Source: Deinococcus sp.
GTDB taxonomy: Bacteria > Deinococcota > Deinococci > Deinococcales > Deinococcaceae
Length of the DNA: 10,959 bases
Assembly: GCF_018260555.1 (NCBI RefSeq)
Contig: NZ_JAGLBB010000077.1
Location: forward strand, 1-10,959
Reading direction: 5' to 3'
Each line of letters starts with the position of its first letter. The stretch's first letter is position 1. Positions 1 to 6,497 of the stretch are shown piece after piece. Both the position numbers and the translations under genes were made by a program. The notes below the pieces were generated by a model. The model saw only the letters and a program-made list of their open reading frames with translations. It did no database searches and had not been told where the DNA came from.

Positions 1-369
1 CTGGCGGCCGAGCGGGGCGCGGCGGCCGCCAGCGCCACGCGACTGGCGGCACTGGACGCGGACCTGCGCGCCCTGACCGCTGAACTGGGCGCGCTCGACC
101 CCACCCTGAGCGGCGCGGCGCAGCGCACCCGCACCCGCACCACCGCGCGCGTCGCGCACCTTCAGAGGCTCGCCACGCACGCCCTGGCCCGCGCCGAGAA
201 TGACCGCAGCGGCCAGTTGACCCGCCTGAAGGTCCACTTGCTCCCGAACGGCGTGCCCCAGGAACGCGAGATGAACTTCCTGACCTTCCTGCTCAAGCAC
301 GGCGACACGCCCCTGCGGCAGTTGCTTGCCCTTCCGGCAGGCTGGCAGGGCGAGCTCGACATTCCCTGA
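1..369 (+). CDS. bshC: BshC, bacillithiol biosynthesis cysteine-adding enzyme (C-terminal part only)
   Basis: The reading frame is open from base 1 and stops at TGA 367-369, giving the last 122 residues of a protein whose start lies left of the window. The family adds cysteine to glucosaminyl-malate, the last step in making the cytosolic thiol bacillithiol. About 80 Ala/Arg/Leu-rich residues with heptad-like spacing come first, matching the coiled-coil arm near the end of BshC. The diagnostic end follows: LLPNGVPQERE, then MNFLTFLLKHGD. This fits the family pattern of a Pro-Asn/Gly turn, PQER, a hydrophobic stretch and K-Y/H-G. The active site is outside the window, so the enzyme cannot be judged intact. 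The gene is convergent with ftsY. Its stop codon forms the first three bases of a repeat element. BshC is the best fit; I know of no other family with this C-terminal pattern. Confidence 0.85.
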   Translation: MAAERGAAAASATRLAALDADLRALTAELGALDPTLSGAAQRTRTRTTARVAHLQRLATHALARAENDRSGQLTRLKVHLLPNGVPQEREMNFLTFLLKHGDTPLRQLLALPAGWQGELDIP

Positions 370-505
370 AGCGGAGTCCGATTAATTCGGTGGAGTTCTG
401 AATCAATCCGAGCGGACGCGAGTAGGAACAGCAGACGCCCCTTCGCGGTATGGAGCCACAGACGGCGCTTTTCCGACTGTGGCGCAGTGAAGCGGCAGTC
501 CGTAT
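367..505 (+). repeat. Structured intergenic repeat, copy A
   Basis: Copy A has the order seen in copies B and C. A degenerate left end (TGAAGCGGAGTCCG) is followed by hairpin 1: ATTAATTC at 381-388 pairs with GAATCAAT at 400-407, one mismatch, 11-nt loop. The core CCGAGCGGACGCGAG lies at 408-422. Hairpin 2 has arms 453-465 and 473-485 with two mismatches and a 7-nt loop (CGCTTTT). The right end is CAGTCCGTATGA. The terminal arms no longer pair well. The element fills the space between the convergent bshC and ftsY genes, and its first three bases are the bshC stop codon. Confidence 0.8.
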
Positions 506-522
506 GACGCGATAGACGCAGC

Positions 523-553
523 GCGGGCGGCGCCATTCGACCGGGCCGCCCGC
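523..553. terminator. GC-rich hairpin, candidate bidirectional terminator
   Basis: A perfect 9-bp stem, GCGGGCGGC at 523-531 with GCCGCCCGC at 545-553, encloses a 13-nt loop. It sits between the convergent ends of bshC and ftsY, where one hairpin could end both transcripts. On the + side it is followed by a pyrimidine-rich stretch rather than a clean T run, so intrinsic termination is likely but not certain. Confidence 0.5.
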
Positions 554-564
554 CTGCCGCCTTG

Positions 565-592
565 CTTTCCTACCTGCGCTTTCCTATTTGCG
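565..592. repeat. 14-bp tandem duplication across the ftsY stop codon
   Basis: CTTTCCTACCTGCG (565-578) is followed directly by CTTTCCTATTTGCG (579-592); 12 of 14 bases match. Read on the minus strand, the second unit holds the last two ftsY codons and the stop (CGC AAA TAG). The first unit repeats them as CGC AGG TAG just downstream. The result is a local duplication of the end of the gene with no change to the protein. Confidence 0.7.
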
Positions 593-1540
593 CGGGATAT
601 TCACGTCGAACAGGGCGCGCACGAATTCCTGGCTGTCGAAGGGTTGCAGGTCGTCCGGCTGTTCGCCCACCCCGATGAACTTGATGGGTACGCCGAGTTC
701 GCGGACGATGGCGACCAGAATGCCGCCCTTGGCGGTTCCGTCGAGTTTCGTGACGATCACGCCGGTCAGGGGGGTCGCCTCGTGGAATTTCTTGGCCTGT
801 TGCAGGCCGTTCTGGCCGGTAACGGCGTCCAGAACCAGCCACGTTTCGGAAGGTTCGGCCGGATCGGCCTTCTCGACCACGCGGCGGACCTTCTTGAGTT
901 CTTCCATCAGGTTGTGCTTGTTGTGCAGGCGGCCAGCGGTGTCAATGAACAGCAGGTCCGTGCCGCGCGCTGCGCGGGCGCTGGCGCCGTCGAAGGCGAC
1001 GGCGGCGGGGTCGCCCCCGTCGGTTCCCTGCACGACCGGAATGCCCAGGCGCTCGCCCCACTCGCCGAGTTGCGCACCGGCGGCGGCGCGGAAGGTGTCC
1101 CCGGCGGCGAACATGACGCTCTTGCCGCGGTTCATGTAGTACTGGCCGAGTTTGGCGATGGTGGTAGTCTTGCCGACGCCGTTCACGCCGATGACCATGA
1201 CCACGTGCCCCTTGGGATCGACGCTGGTTCGCCGGGCGTCGGGCGCGAAGCCAAGCTTGCGGAATTCGGCGCGGCGGGCGTCGGGTTCGAGTTGCAGGGT
1301 CAGGGCGTCCATCAGGGCCTGCTGGAGGTCCTTGCCCTCGGCGCGGCGGATATCCTCGAGGATGTCCTCGGTGGCGGCGCGGCCCACGTCGGCGGCGATC
1401 AGGGCGTACTCCAGGTCCTCAATGGTGTCGAGCCGGTTGGTGACGACGTCCCGCACGTCCTGCCCGAGGAAGCCGGCGGTCGTGTTGATCTGCTGGCGGG
1501 TCTTGCTGAGCCCGTCGCGCAGGCGTTCGAGCCAGCTCAC
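584..1540 (-). CDS. ftsY: FtsY, signal recognition particle receptor GTPase
   Basis: FtsY is the membrane-associated receptor that docks SRP-ribosome complexes at the translocon, with paired GTP hydrolysis by FtsY and Ffh. From the GTG at 1540 the protein has 318 residues. A helical N domain comes first (about 1-90). The G domain follows with P-loop GVNGVGKTT (118-126), DTFRAAA (148-154), DTAGR (200-204), TKLDGTAKGG (264-273) and the closing GVGEQPDDLQPF (300-311). All SRP-GTPase motifs are intact. The long acidic A domain of E. coli FtsY is absent, as is common outside enterobacteria. I chose GTG 1540 (VSWLERL) because GGAG lies 7 nt upstream. A GTG at 1612 in the same frame would lie upstream of a -10-like box, and the extra 24 residues look unlike FtsY. 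A 13-codon ORF upstream overlaps this start by GTGA. Confidence 0.96.
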   Translation of the reverse strand: MSWLERLRDGLSKTRQQINTTAGFLGQDVRDVVTNRLDTIEDLEYALIAADVGRAATEDILEDIRRAEGKDLQQALMDALTLQLEPDARRAEFRKLGFAPDARRTSVDPKGHVVMVIGVNGVGKTTTIAKLGQYYMNRGKSVMFAAGDTFRAAAGAQLGEWGERLGIPVVQGTDGGDPAAVAFDGASARAARGTDLLFIDTAGRLHNKHNLMEELKKVRRVVEKADPAEPSETWLVLDAVTGQNGLQQAKKFHEATPLTGVIVTKLDGTAKGGILVAIVRELGVPIKFIGVGEQPDDLQPFDSQEFVRALFDVNIPRK

Positions 1541-1578
1541 GCGCGCGCTCCGGCGGGGTGGTTGGGGTTGACGTTCAT
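1537..1578 (-). CDS. Possible leaderless leader ORF upstream of ftsY
   Basis: An ATG at 1578 opens a 13-codon frame (MNVNPNHPAGARA) whose TGA (1539-1537) overlaps the ftsY GTG (1540-1538) as GTGA. The ATG lies 6 nt after TATGGT, the expected place for a leaderless start in Deinococcus. The ftsY ribosome binding site (GGAG) lies inside this ORF, so its translation could feed ribosomes into ftsY. The end of the ORF contains a CG-dinucleotide run. Loss of one CG there would fuse the two frames, so a fused N-terminus in relatives is a second reading. Whether the peptide is made cannot be seen from the sequence. Confidence 0.4.
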   Translation of the reverse strand: MNVNPNHPAGARA

Positions 1579-1584
1579 ACGAGT

Positions 1585-1590
1585 ACCATA
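1585..1590 (-). promoter_or_regulatory. -10-like box TATGGT before the ftsY leader ORF
   Basis: On the minus strand TATGGT is followed by six bases and then an ATG, fitting the TANNNT box of leaderless Deinococcus transcripts. No convincing -35 hexamer is visible at 16-18 nt upstream. Confidence 0.45.
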
Positions 1591-1617
1591 GCGTCCCTGG
1601 CGCACGCCGCACCGTTC

Positions 1618-1755
1618 ATACGGACCTGTGCGGACTGGTCTGCCGTACCGTTCCACCCCGGCGGACAGGGGCGCGAGCAGGAAGGACTGTCGGGCGTAGC
1701 GCTGGCCATCCCGTGAAGTTACGCCTTGCTCATGGAACAGACGAAATCCGGATCA
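1618..1755 (+). repeat. Decayed copy E of the structured repeat
   Basis: The left end ATACGGAC (1618-1625) and a right half much like copy B can be recognised: GCTGGCCATCCCG then TGAAGTT at 1701-1720, against GCTGGCAATCCGG then TGAAGTT in copy B. The tail GAACAGACGAAATCCGGATCA matches the copy B tail GAAACAAACGGAATCTGTAT in outline. Its length, about 138 bp, equals that of the intact copies. Neither hairpin pairs any longer. The final TCA (1753-1755) is the complement of the glutaredoxin-like gene's stop codon. Confidence 0.55.
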
Positions 1756-2007
1756 GTCGGGCCGCGCCTCACGGATCAGGACCAGTTTCAGGGTACTCAG
1801 GCGCGCAGGGCTGAACGCGCCCCGACCCAGGACGCGGTCCCCGAGGGCCAGGACCGGCACGTGGTCGCCGTGCTGGGCGCGCAGGTGCGGGTCGAGTTCC
1901 ACATTCACGGTCTGCACCCGGAATTCCAGGCGCGCGAGGTTCCCGGCGGCCTGTTCGCACAGGTGGCAGCCGGGGCGGGTGTAGAGGGTCAGGGTGGGCA
2001 GGTTCAT
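1753..2007 (-). CDS. Small glutaredoxin-like protein (CHLC active site)
   Basis: The product has 84 residues, the usual size of a minimal thioredoxin fold. It starts with a beta strand and active site, TLYTRPGCHLCEQA, with the redox pair C14-x-x-C17 in the CxxC form typical of glutaredoxin-like proteins of the DUF836 type. The sequence HVPVLAL (residues 49-55) supplies the cis-Pro segment conserved in thioredoxin folds. It probably reduces or senses disulfides in the cytosol; the partner is unknown. Because bshC is in the window, the host may use bacillithiol in place of glutathione, but I see no proof that this protein uses it. The ATG (2007-2005) overlaps the stop of the kinase gene as ATGA, so the two are almost certainly co-transcribed and coupled, kinase first. 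The stop codon lies in the end of a decayed repeat. Confidence 0.85.
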   Translation of the reverse strand: MNLPTLTLYTRPGCHLCEQAAGNLARLEFRVQTVNVELDPHLRAQHGDHVPVLALGDRVLGRGAFSPARLSTLKLVLIREARPD

Positions 2008-4121
2008 GTGGTCGGGCCCATCGCGGCCGACTCGTGGGGATGGGTGGTCTGAACGACTTTCGGGCGGCCCAGGAGGCTCATGGCCTGCACGGGCGCGTAC
2101 ATGTCGCTGGAAGTCAGCAGGTCGCCCACGGCCGAGAAGGTCCGCAGCACCTGTCCGCCCTGACGCACGGCGAAGATCTGTCCGTCCGGGCCGACCTGGA
2201 TCAGCCAGGGCGCCTCGGCCGGCTCTCCGACCAGGGTTTCCATGGCGAAGGTCATGCCGGGCGTGCCGTCGGACTCGATCTTACGGATCTTGCGGGCCAC
2301 GCTGTCCACGATGTACACCGCGCCGAACTGGTCCACGCCCAGGCCTTCCAGGGGGCGCAGGGTATCGCTGCTGCGGTCCAGGCGGAAGGCGTAGCGGCTG
2401 ATGTACTCCCCTTGCGGGCTGAAGCGCTGCACCTCGTGATTCCCGGTGTCCAGGACGTAGACGTGCCCGTCGGGGGCGGCGACGATGCTGCTGGGCTTCT
2501 CGAAGCGGCCCAGGCCCTGCCCGCGCCCGCCAAAGCGGCGGATGAAGCGGCCCTGAGAGTCGAACACGACCACGCGGTGTGCCTCGGCATCGAGCACGAA
2601 CACCTGTCCCTGCGCCGCGGCGATCCCGACCGGTTGCAGCAACTCGCCCTCATTCAGGCCGTAGGGGCCGAAACTCAGCAGTTCGGTGCCCTGCGCGTCG
2701 AGTTTCCGGACAAGCGCGCCGGCCTTGCCCTGGCGGTAGTCGAGCAGCGTGACGTACAGGTTCCCTTCCGGGTCGCCGGTCATGGCGTTGGGCGCGCCGG
2801 GCAGACCCTGGGCGCCGCCGGTCTGGTCGCGCAGGCTGGCGCGCAGTTTGCCTTTCAGGTCCAGCAGACGCAGCGTGCCGCGTTTCTCCTGCACGCTCAT
2901 GGCGAGCGCGATGGGGTCGTTGAAGATCTCGTCGGTCAGTACGCCGGCGTCGATGCGGGCGATCACGTCGTCCAGGGTGGGGCGGTGGGCGGGGTCCTTC
3001 TCGATCATGTTCAGGATCAGGTCGTTCAGTTTGCCCGGCACTTCCAGCCGCACCTGCTTGGGCGGTTTGGGCGTCTCGAACACCTGCTGGTGCACCACGG
3101 CCTCGTAACTGCCTTTAAAGGCCGTGTGTCCGGTGACCATCTCGTAGGCCAGCAGGCCCAGCGAGTACACGTCGCTGCGGGCGTCCACACGGTTGCCCTT
3201 GGCCTGCTCCGGGGCCATGTAGATGGGCGTGCCGACGCGCGCGCCGGTCATGGTCAGGCGGGTCAGGACCTTCCCGACGGCAATGCCGAAGTCCATGAGT
3301 TTCACGCCGCCTTCGCGCAGCACGCCGTCCGTGAAGGCGTTCCTGAGGACCATCACGTTGGCGGGCTTAATGTCGCGGTGCACGACGTTCTGCATGTGAA
3401 TATGCCGCAGCGCGTCGGCCAGCGCGCGGATCAGCTGCGCGCCCTCATGAAAGCTCAGGGTGCGGCGTTCGAGCAGGCCCTCGAGACTGTCACCTTCCAG
3501 GAATTCCATGGCGATGTAATGCTCGGGATCCTGCATGCGGTAGTCATAGACACGCACGATGTTCGGGTGATTGAAGCGCTTGAGCACCTCCGCCTCGCGG
3601 TAGAAGCGTTTGACGAACTTGGCGTCTGCGAGGTACTTCTCCTGCGGGACCTTCAGGGCGACCACGCGGCCGTCCTGGCGGCGGCGCGCGCGGTACACGC
3701 TGCCCATCCCGCCGATCCCGACCCGGTCGAGTACCTCGTACTCCTGAAAGCGCAGGTCCGTGACGGTGTGCGTGGTGGCGGGTGGGCGTGAGGGCGGCAC
3801 GGGCGTGGCAGCGCGCGGCGCGCGCGTGGGGTTCTGCTGGCCGGGCAGGCGGCCGGGCCGGTCGAGGCTGGGCATCACGACCCGGCCCAGACGGAACGCG
3901 GCGGTGACCAGCACGAACGCGGCGGCCGTCAGGACGCCCTGCGTGCGGTTCAGGTTCTCCAGTTGGATGGGACCGCCGCCGGCCGTCAGGGTCAGGTAGG
4001 CGAGCAGCAGCGTCATCAGGGCGGCGGCGGCGGCCCCCACGGTGCCCAGGACCCGTTCGGGCGCGCGGACCGTCAGCAGGACACCCACAATGAACAGCGG
4101 TACCAGCAGCAGCGCGATCAT
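2004..4121 (-). CDS. Membrane-anchored Ser/Thr protein kinase with NHL-type beta-propeller
   Basis: From the ATG at 4121 the protein has 705 residues. Three hydrophobic segments lie at about 1-18, 24-45 and 62-79. A Pro/Arg-rich linker follows, then a complete Hanks-type kinase at about 127-390: GIGGMGSVY (135-143), catalytic Lys in VALKV (K157), HRDIKPAN (248-255), DFG (277-279), GTPIYMAPE (297-305). Residues about 435-690 form five or so NHL-like blades, the clearest with LDTGNHEVQRF. The charge pattern puts the kinase, and hence the propeller, in the cytoplasm. This differs from PknB-type kinases, where the sensor is outside after a later membrane segment. A longer start at GTG 4199 (731 residues) is possible, but it lies upstream of a TATAAC box and lacks the hydrophobic start. 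The stop overlaps the glutaredoxin-like gene. Substrate and signal are unknown. Deinococcus RqkA also joins a kinase to a propeller, but of PQQ type. Confidence 0.93.
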   Translation of the reverse strand: MIALLLVPLFIVGVLLTVRAPERVLGTVGAAAAALMTLLLAYLTLTAGGGPIQLENLNRTQGVLTAAAFVLVTAAFRLGRVVMPSLDRPGRLPGQQNPTRAPRAATPVPPSRPPATTHTVTDLRFQEYEVLDRVGIGGMGSVYRARRRQDGRVVALKVPQEKYLADAKFVKRFYREAEVLKRFNHPNIVRVYDYRMQDPEHYIAMEFLEGDSLEGLLERRTLSFHEGAQLIRALADALRHIHMQNVVHRDIKPANVMVLRNAFTDGVLREGGVKLMDFGIAVGKVLTRLTMTGARVGTPIYMAPEQAKGNRVDARSDVYSLGLLAYEMVTGHTAFKGSYEAVVHQQVFETPKPPKQVRLEVPGKLNDLILNMIEKDPAHRPTLDDVIARIDAGVLTDEIFNDPIALAMSVQEKRGTLRLLDLKGKLRASLRDQTGGAQGLPGAPNAMTGDPEGNLYVTLLDYRQGKAGALVRKLDAQGTELLSFGPYGLNEGELLQPVGIAAAQGQVFVLDAEAHRVVVFDSQGRFIRRFGGRGQGLGRFEKPSSIVAAPDGHVYVLDTGNHEVQRFSPQGEYISRYAFRLDRSSDTLRPLEGLGVDQFGAVYIVDSVARKIRKIESDGTPGMTFAMETLVGEPAEAPWLIQVGPDGQIFAVRQGGQVLRTFSAVGDLLTSSDMYAPVQAMSLLGRPKVVQTTHPHESAAMGPTT

Positions 4122-4162
4122 GCGGGCCTGGCCGGGCAGGAAGAGGGAGGCAACAGCTTCAT
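4118..4162 (-). CDS. Possible leaderless leader ORF upstream of the kinase
   Basis: An ATG at 4162 opens a 14-codon frame (MKLLPPSSCPARPA). Its TGA (4120-4118) overlaps the kinase ATG (4121-4119) as ATGA. The ATG lies 8 nt after TATAAC. A weak CAGG near the end of the ORF is the only ribosome binding site for the kinase, which fits coupling. The Pro-Pro pair could slow ribosomes, but this is inference. Confidence 0.35.
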   Translation of the reverse strand: MKLLPPSSCPARPA

Positions 4163-4170
4163 TACACACA

Positions 4171-4176
4171 GTTATA
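4171..4176 (-). promoter_or_regulatory. -10-like box TATAAC before the kinase leader ORF
   Basis: On the minus strand TATAAC lies in a short AT-rich patch, striking in such GC-rich DNA, 8 nt before an ATG. No TTGACA-like -35 is seen at normal spacing. It faces away from the box at 4312-4317, so this 150-bp stretch would be a divergent promoter region. Confidence 0.4.
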
Positions 4177-4311
4177 CAGAGCCGGGCCTTGCGCTGCACT
4201 TACAGTTCCCGGCCGACCGGCGCAGTGGCTGACTGGCCGGCGCACTTCCTGGCTGGCGGGTCAGGGTGAACGGCCGCGCGGTCCCGGGTGCGGAGGGCGC
4301 GGCAGGTGCGG

Positions 4312-4317
4312 CATACT
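4312..4317 (+). promoter_or_regulatory. -10-like box CATACT before the 601-residue gene
   Basis: CATACT departs by one base from TATACT, the box before proC. It is followed by exactly 7 nt and then the ATG of a 24-codon ORF, the same spacing as at proC and the glycosyltransferase. No -35 is evident. Confidence 0.35.
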
Positions 4318-4324
4318 GGGGGCA

Positions 4325-4399
4325 ATGGTCACTGCGCAGCCTCCGGTCACGCCGCGCCTCCTGGCAGCGCGCCGCTCACGGCAGGGTGGCGCCGCATGA
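4325..4399 (+). CDS. Possible leaderless leader ORF upstream of the 601-residue gene
   Basis: An ATG at 4325 opens a 24-codon frame starting MVTAQPPVTP, Pro- then Arg-rich. Its TGA (4397-4399) overlaps the ATG (4396-4398) of the next gene as ATGA. The likely ribosome binding site of that gene (AGGGTGG, 4383-4389) lies inside the ORF. This is the third case of the same layout in the window. Confidence 0.35.
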   Translation: MVTAQPPVTPRLLAARRSRQGGAA

Positions 4400-6201
4400 A
4401 CTACCTGACTGAACTGACCGAACTGTTCGAGTACAAGGTCGCGGACGTGCTGGCAGGCCGGGTACCGCGCGGCGGGTGGCGGTCACTGGGCATGCTGCGG
4501 GAAGAACTGCTGCAGGCACCGCTGGAGCCCGCGCTGCTGCGCCGACTGAGCGAGGCAGACCAGCAGTACCGCCTGTACCAGAAAGGCAGCCGCCCGCCCG
4601 AAGCGAACCCCCGCGCGTCGTTTAACGGGCCGAGCATCTGGACAGCCCCCGCGACCACCGAGACCGACGAGTCGCGTGCCTGGGAGGACCTGCAACTGCT
4701 CGCCTGGCATCACCGGACCTCCCGGCTGGTGAGCGTGCAGGCGCTGCGCTGGCAGCGGGAACCGGCGCTCGCGCAACTGCGGGTACTGTTCGCAGTGACC
4801 GAGAACGCCGAACGGGCCGCCGCGAACACCGCGCAATCCGTGGCGGTTCCGCCTGTTGACGATCCGCTGATGGACCTGCACGACCCGGAAGTGGTGCAGA
4901 ACCTCGCGGGAGCACTGTCGAAGCTGCTGCTGAGCGAACAGGGACGTGCGCGGGTCCGCACGGCCCTTTCCGCCGCGCAGAGCGCACCCTTTCCCCGGCA
5001 CGCGGACGAGGACGTGCTCGCCGCGCGCATCGCGGCCGCCGAGCGCGAACCGCTGGGCACGCAAGCCCGCGAGGACCTCGTCCGCGCCCTGAGGGCCGAG
5101 TACCCCACGCCACGCGATCCGCGTGAACGGCCCGCCATCCGCGAGGCGGCGCAGCAGGTCGCCGCTTTCCTGGAACCACTGATCATAGCCGCGCCCACCC
5201 CGACCCTGGGGGCCGTGCCGCACGGCAGCGTCCTGTACGCACGGCACCCCGCGGCGGCCATGCGCGCCCCGGACGACGGCGCGGACGTCCTGGTCATCAA
5301 TCTGCGAGGCGGTCAGACGGCGCGCTGGCGCGGCCTGAACGTGAGCTGGCAGCCCATCGGGAAGAACTGGCAGATTCAGGTGGCGGGTCAGGTGGCGCTG
5401 CTACGACCCTCGCGTGATACCGGGGATGGCCCGCAGAGCATCATCCTTCCCGAGACGCAGCTGCGGGCCTTCGTGAGCGGCGATTACCTGATGCTGCGCC
5501 TCGAAAGTCAGGCGGCCACGGAACTGGGCACACGGGCGTCGCTGGGACGGGCGGTATCGCTGCTGCTGGACCCGGGCGGCGAGTACCTGTTCCTGCGTAT
5601 GGCGCGCGCGGCGGCGCAACTGCTCCGCGGGGCGCCGCTGGACCTGCCGTCGTTGCAGGGATCATCAGCCCGCAAGTACCGCGACGCCACGCCCGACGCC
5701 CTGATGGCCTTCGCGCGCAAGGGCGTGGAGTCCCTGATGGTGCGGCTGGGGCGCACGGACACCGCTCAGGCCGCGCAGGTGTTCCGCGCGGCGTCCGACG
5801 CGCTGGGTGTGCACCCGGTTCTGGGCCGCCGACTGCACGAGGCGCTGCACGTGGCGCTGCGCAGCCCGGAAACGCTCTCCGATCCGCGCGCCGGGAAGAA
5901 CCTCGACCTGCCGGACACCGGGGAATTCCTGAGTGTCCTGATGGGCGACGACCCGCTGACCCTGCAGGCCGGGACCCGGTCGGTCACGCTGCGACTGGAC
6001 TACAAGTCCGAGCTGGCCGTGATCATTCCGGGGCACGCGCCCATGATCTTGCAGGACCTGCTGGTGGTGCGCGTGCCAGACCTGAACTTGATCCTCGTGC
6101 GGCATGGGCAGTGGCTGGCAGCCGCTGCCGTGCACGATGAGAGCACGGACATGATCAGCCCGGACCTGCTGGAAGACGGGCTGTTCTCGACCCGTCACTG
6201 A
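4396..6201 (+). CDS. Unrecognised 601-residue protein, predicted cytosolic
   Basis: I do not recognise this protein. It begins MNYLTELTELFEYK and has 601 residues with no signal peptide and no clear membrane segment. Residues 1 to about 285 look mostly helical and charged. A beta-rich patch follows at about 296-340, holding VLVINLRGGQTARWRGLNVSW. A helical region around 400-500 is next, and a second beta-rich patch at about 520-590 holds AVIIPGHAPMILQDLLVVRVPDLNLILVRHG. No catalytic motif of a known enzyme stands out. I chose ATG 4396 because AGGGTGG precedes it by 6 nt and the sequence becomes protein-like there; an in-frame ATG at 4288 lies upstream of the likely promoter. The gene is divergent from the kinase, with which it may share a control region, so it could be a partner or substrate; that is a guess from position alone. 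A repeat follows 14 nt after the stop. Confidence 0.85.
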   Translation: MNYLTELTELFEYKVADVLAGRVPRGGWRSLGMLREELLQAPLEPALLRRLSEADQQYRLYQKGSRPPEANPRASFNGPSIWTAPATTETDESRAWEDLQLLAWHHRTSRLVSVQALRWQREPALAQLRVLFAVTENAERAAANTAQSVAVPPVDDPLMDLHDPEVVQNLAGALSKLLLSEQGRARVRTALSAAQSAPFPRHADEDVLAARIAAAEREPLGTQAREDLVRALRAEYPTPRDPRERPAIREAAQQVAAFLEPLIIAAPTPTLGAVPHGSVLYARHPAAAMRAPDDGADVLVINLRGGQTARWRGLNVSWQPIGKNWQIQVAGQVALLRPSRDTGDGPQSIILPETQLRAFVSGDYLMLRLESQAATELGTRASLGRAVSLLLDPGGEYLFLRMARAAAQLLRGAPLDLPSLQGSSARKYRDATPDALMAFARKGVESLMVRLGRTDTAQAAQVFRAASDALGVHPVLGRRLHEALHVALRSPETLSDPRAGKNLDLPDTGEFLSVLMGDDPLTLQAGTRSVTLRLDYKSELAVIIPGHAPMILQDLLVVRVPDLNLILVRHGQWLAAAAVHDESTDMISPDLLEDGLFSTRH

Positions 6202-6214
6202 TCCCGTCTCCGGT

Positions 6215-6354
6215 TGATACGGATTCCGATTGATTCGGAAGTACGCTGAATCAATCCGAGCGGATGCGAGTGGGAGAAAAATGGGCCTCCGGACGTGGAG
6301 CTGGCAATCCGGTGAAGTTCCGGATTGTCAGCGAAACAAACGGAATCTGTATGA
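6215..6354 (+). repeat. Structured intergenic repeat, copy B (intact)
   Basis: The terminal arms ATACGGATTCCG (6217-6228) and CGGAATCTGTAT (6341-6352) pair at all 12 positions with one G-U. Hairpin 1 is ATTGATTC (6229-6236) with GAATCAAT (6248-6255), perfect, with an 11-nt loop. The core CCGAGCGGATGCGAG is at 6256-6270. Hairpin 2 has 13-nt arms at 6300-6312 and 6320-6332, with one G-U and the 7-nt loop TGAAGTT. It lies 14 nt past the stop of the 601-residue gene. Confidence 0.85.
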
Positions 6355-6360
6355 GAGGTG

Positions 6361-6450
6361 CGGAAAACTGTTCAAGCCCGAGCGGAGCGGAGCACTGCGG
6401 GTTCCAGACGTGAAGCCGGGAAGCCGGTGAACTTCCGGGTTGATGGCGGA
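6361..6450 (+). repeat. Partial copy B2 of the structured repeat, in tandem with B
   Basis: Directly after copy B, the core CCCGAGCGGAGCG reappears (from 6378), followed by a hairpin 2 remnant. Its 13-nt arms at 6415-6427 and 6435-6447 pair at 10 of 13 positions around the 7-nt loop TGAACTT. The terminal arms and hairpin 1 are missing or decayed. It has the same orientation as copies A, B and C. Confidence 0.6.
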
Positions 6451-6484
6451 ACAGGCGGCTGCCCGCATGATGCGGCGATTCGCT

Positions 6485-6490
6485 TACCAT
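6485..6490 (+). promoter_or_regulatory. -10-like box TACCAT before the glycosyltransferase
   Basis: TACCAT fits TANNNT and is followed by exactly 7 nt (GTGGGTC) and ATG 6498. This matches the Deinococcus leaderless promoter form and argues against the in-frame ATG at 6489, which overlaps the box. Confidence 0.5.
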
Positions 6491-6497
6491 GTGGGTC

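Noticed and set aside
644..1591. Long open frames opposite ftsY, the kinase (2034-3791, +) and the HD-GYP gene (9229-10404, +)
   Set aside because: They lie antisense to clear protein families, have low-complexity or His/Gln/Arg-rich translations, and arise from GC-rich codon use on the coding strand.
4122..4199. Upstream GTG start at 4199 for the kinase
   Set aside because: The 26 extra residues do not look like a membrane protein start and the frame crosses a -10-like box at 4171-4176. The ATG at 4121 begins directly at the first membrane segment. It stays possible.
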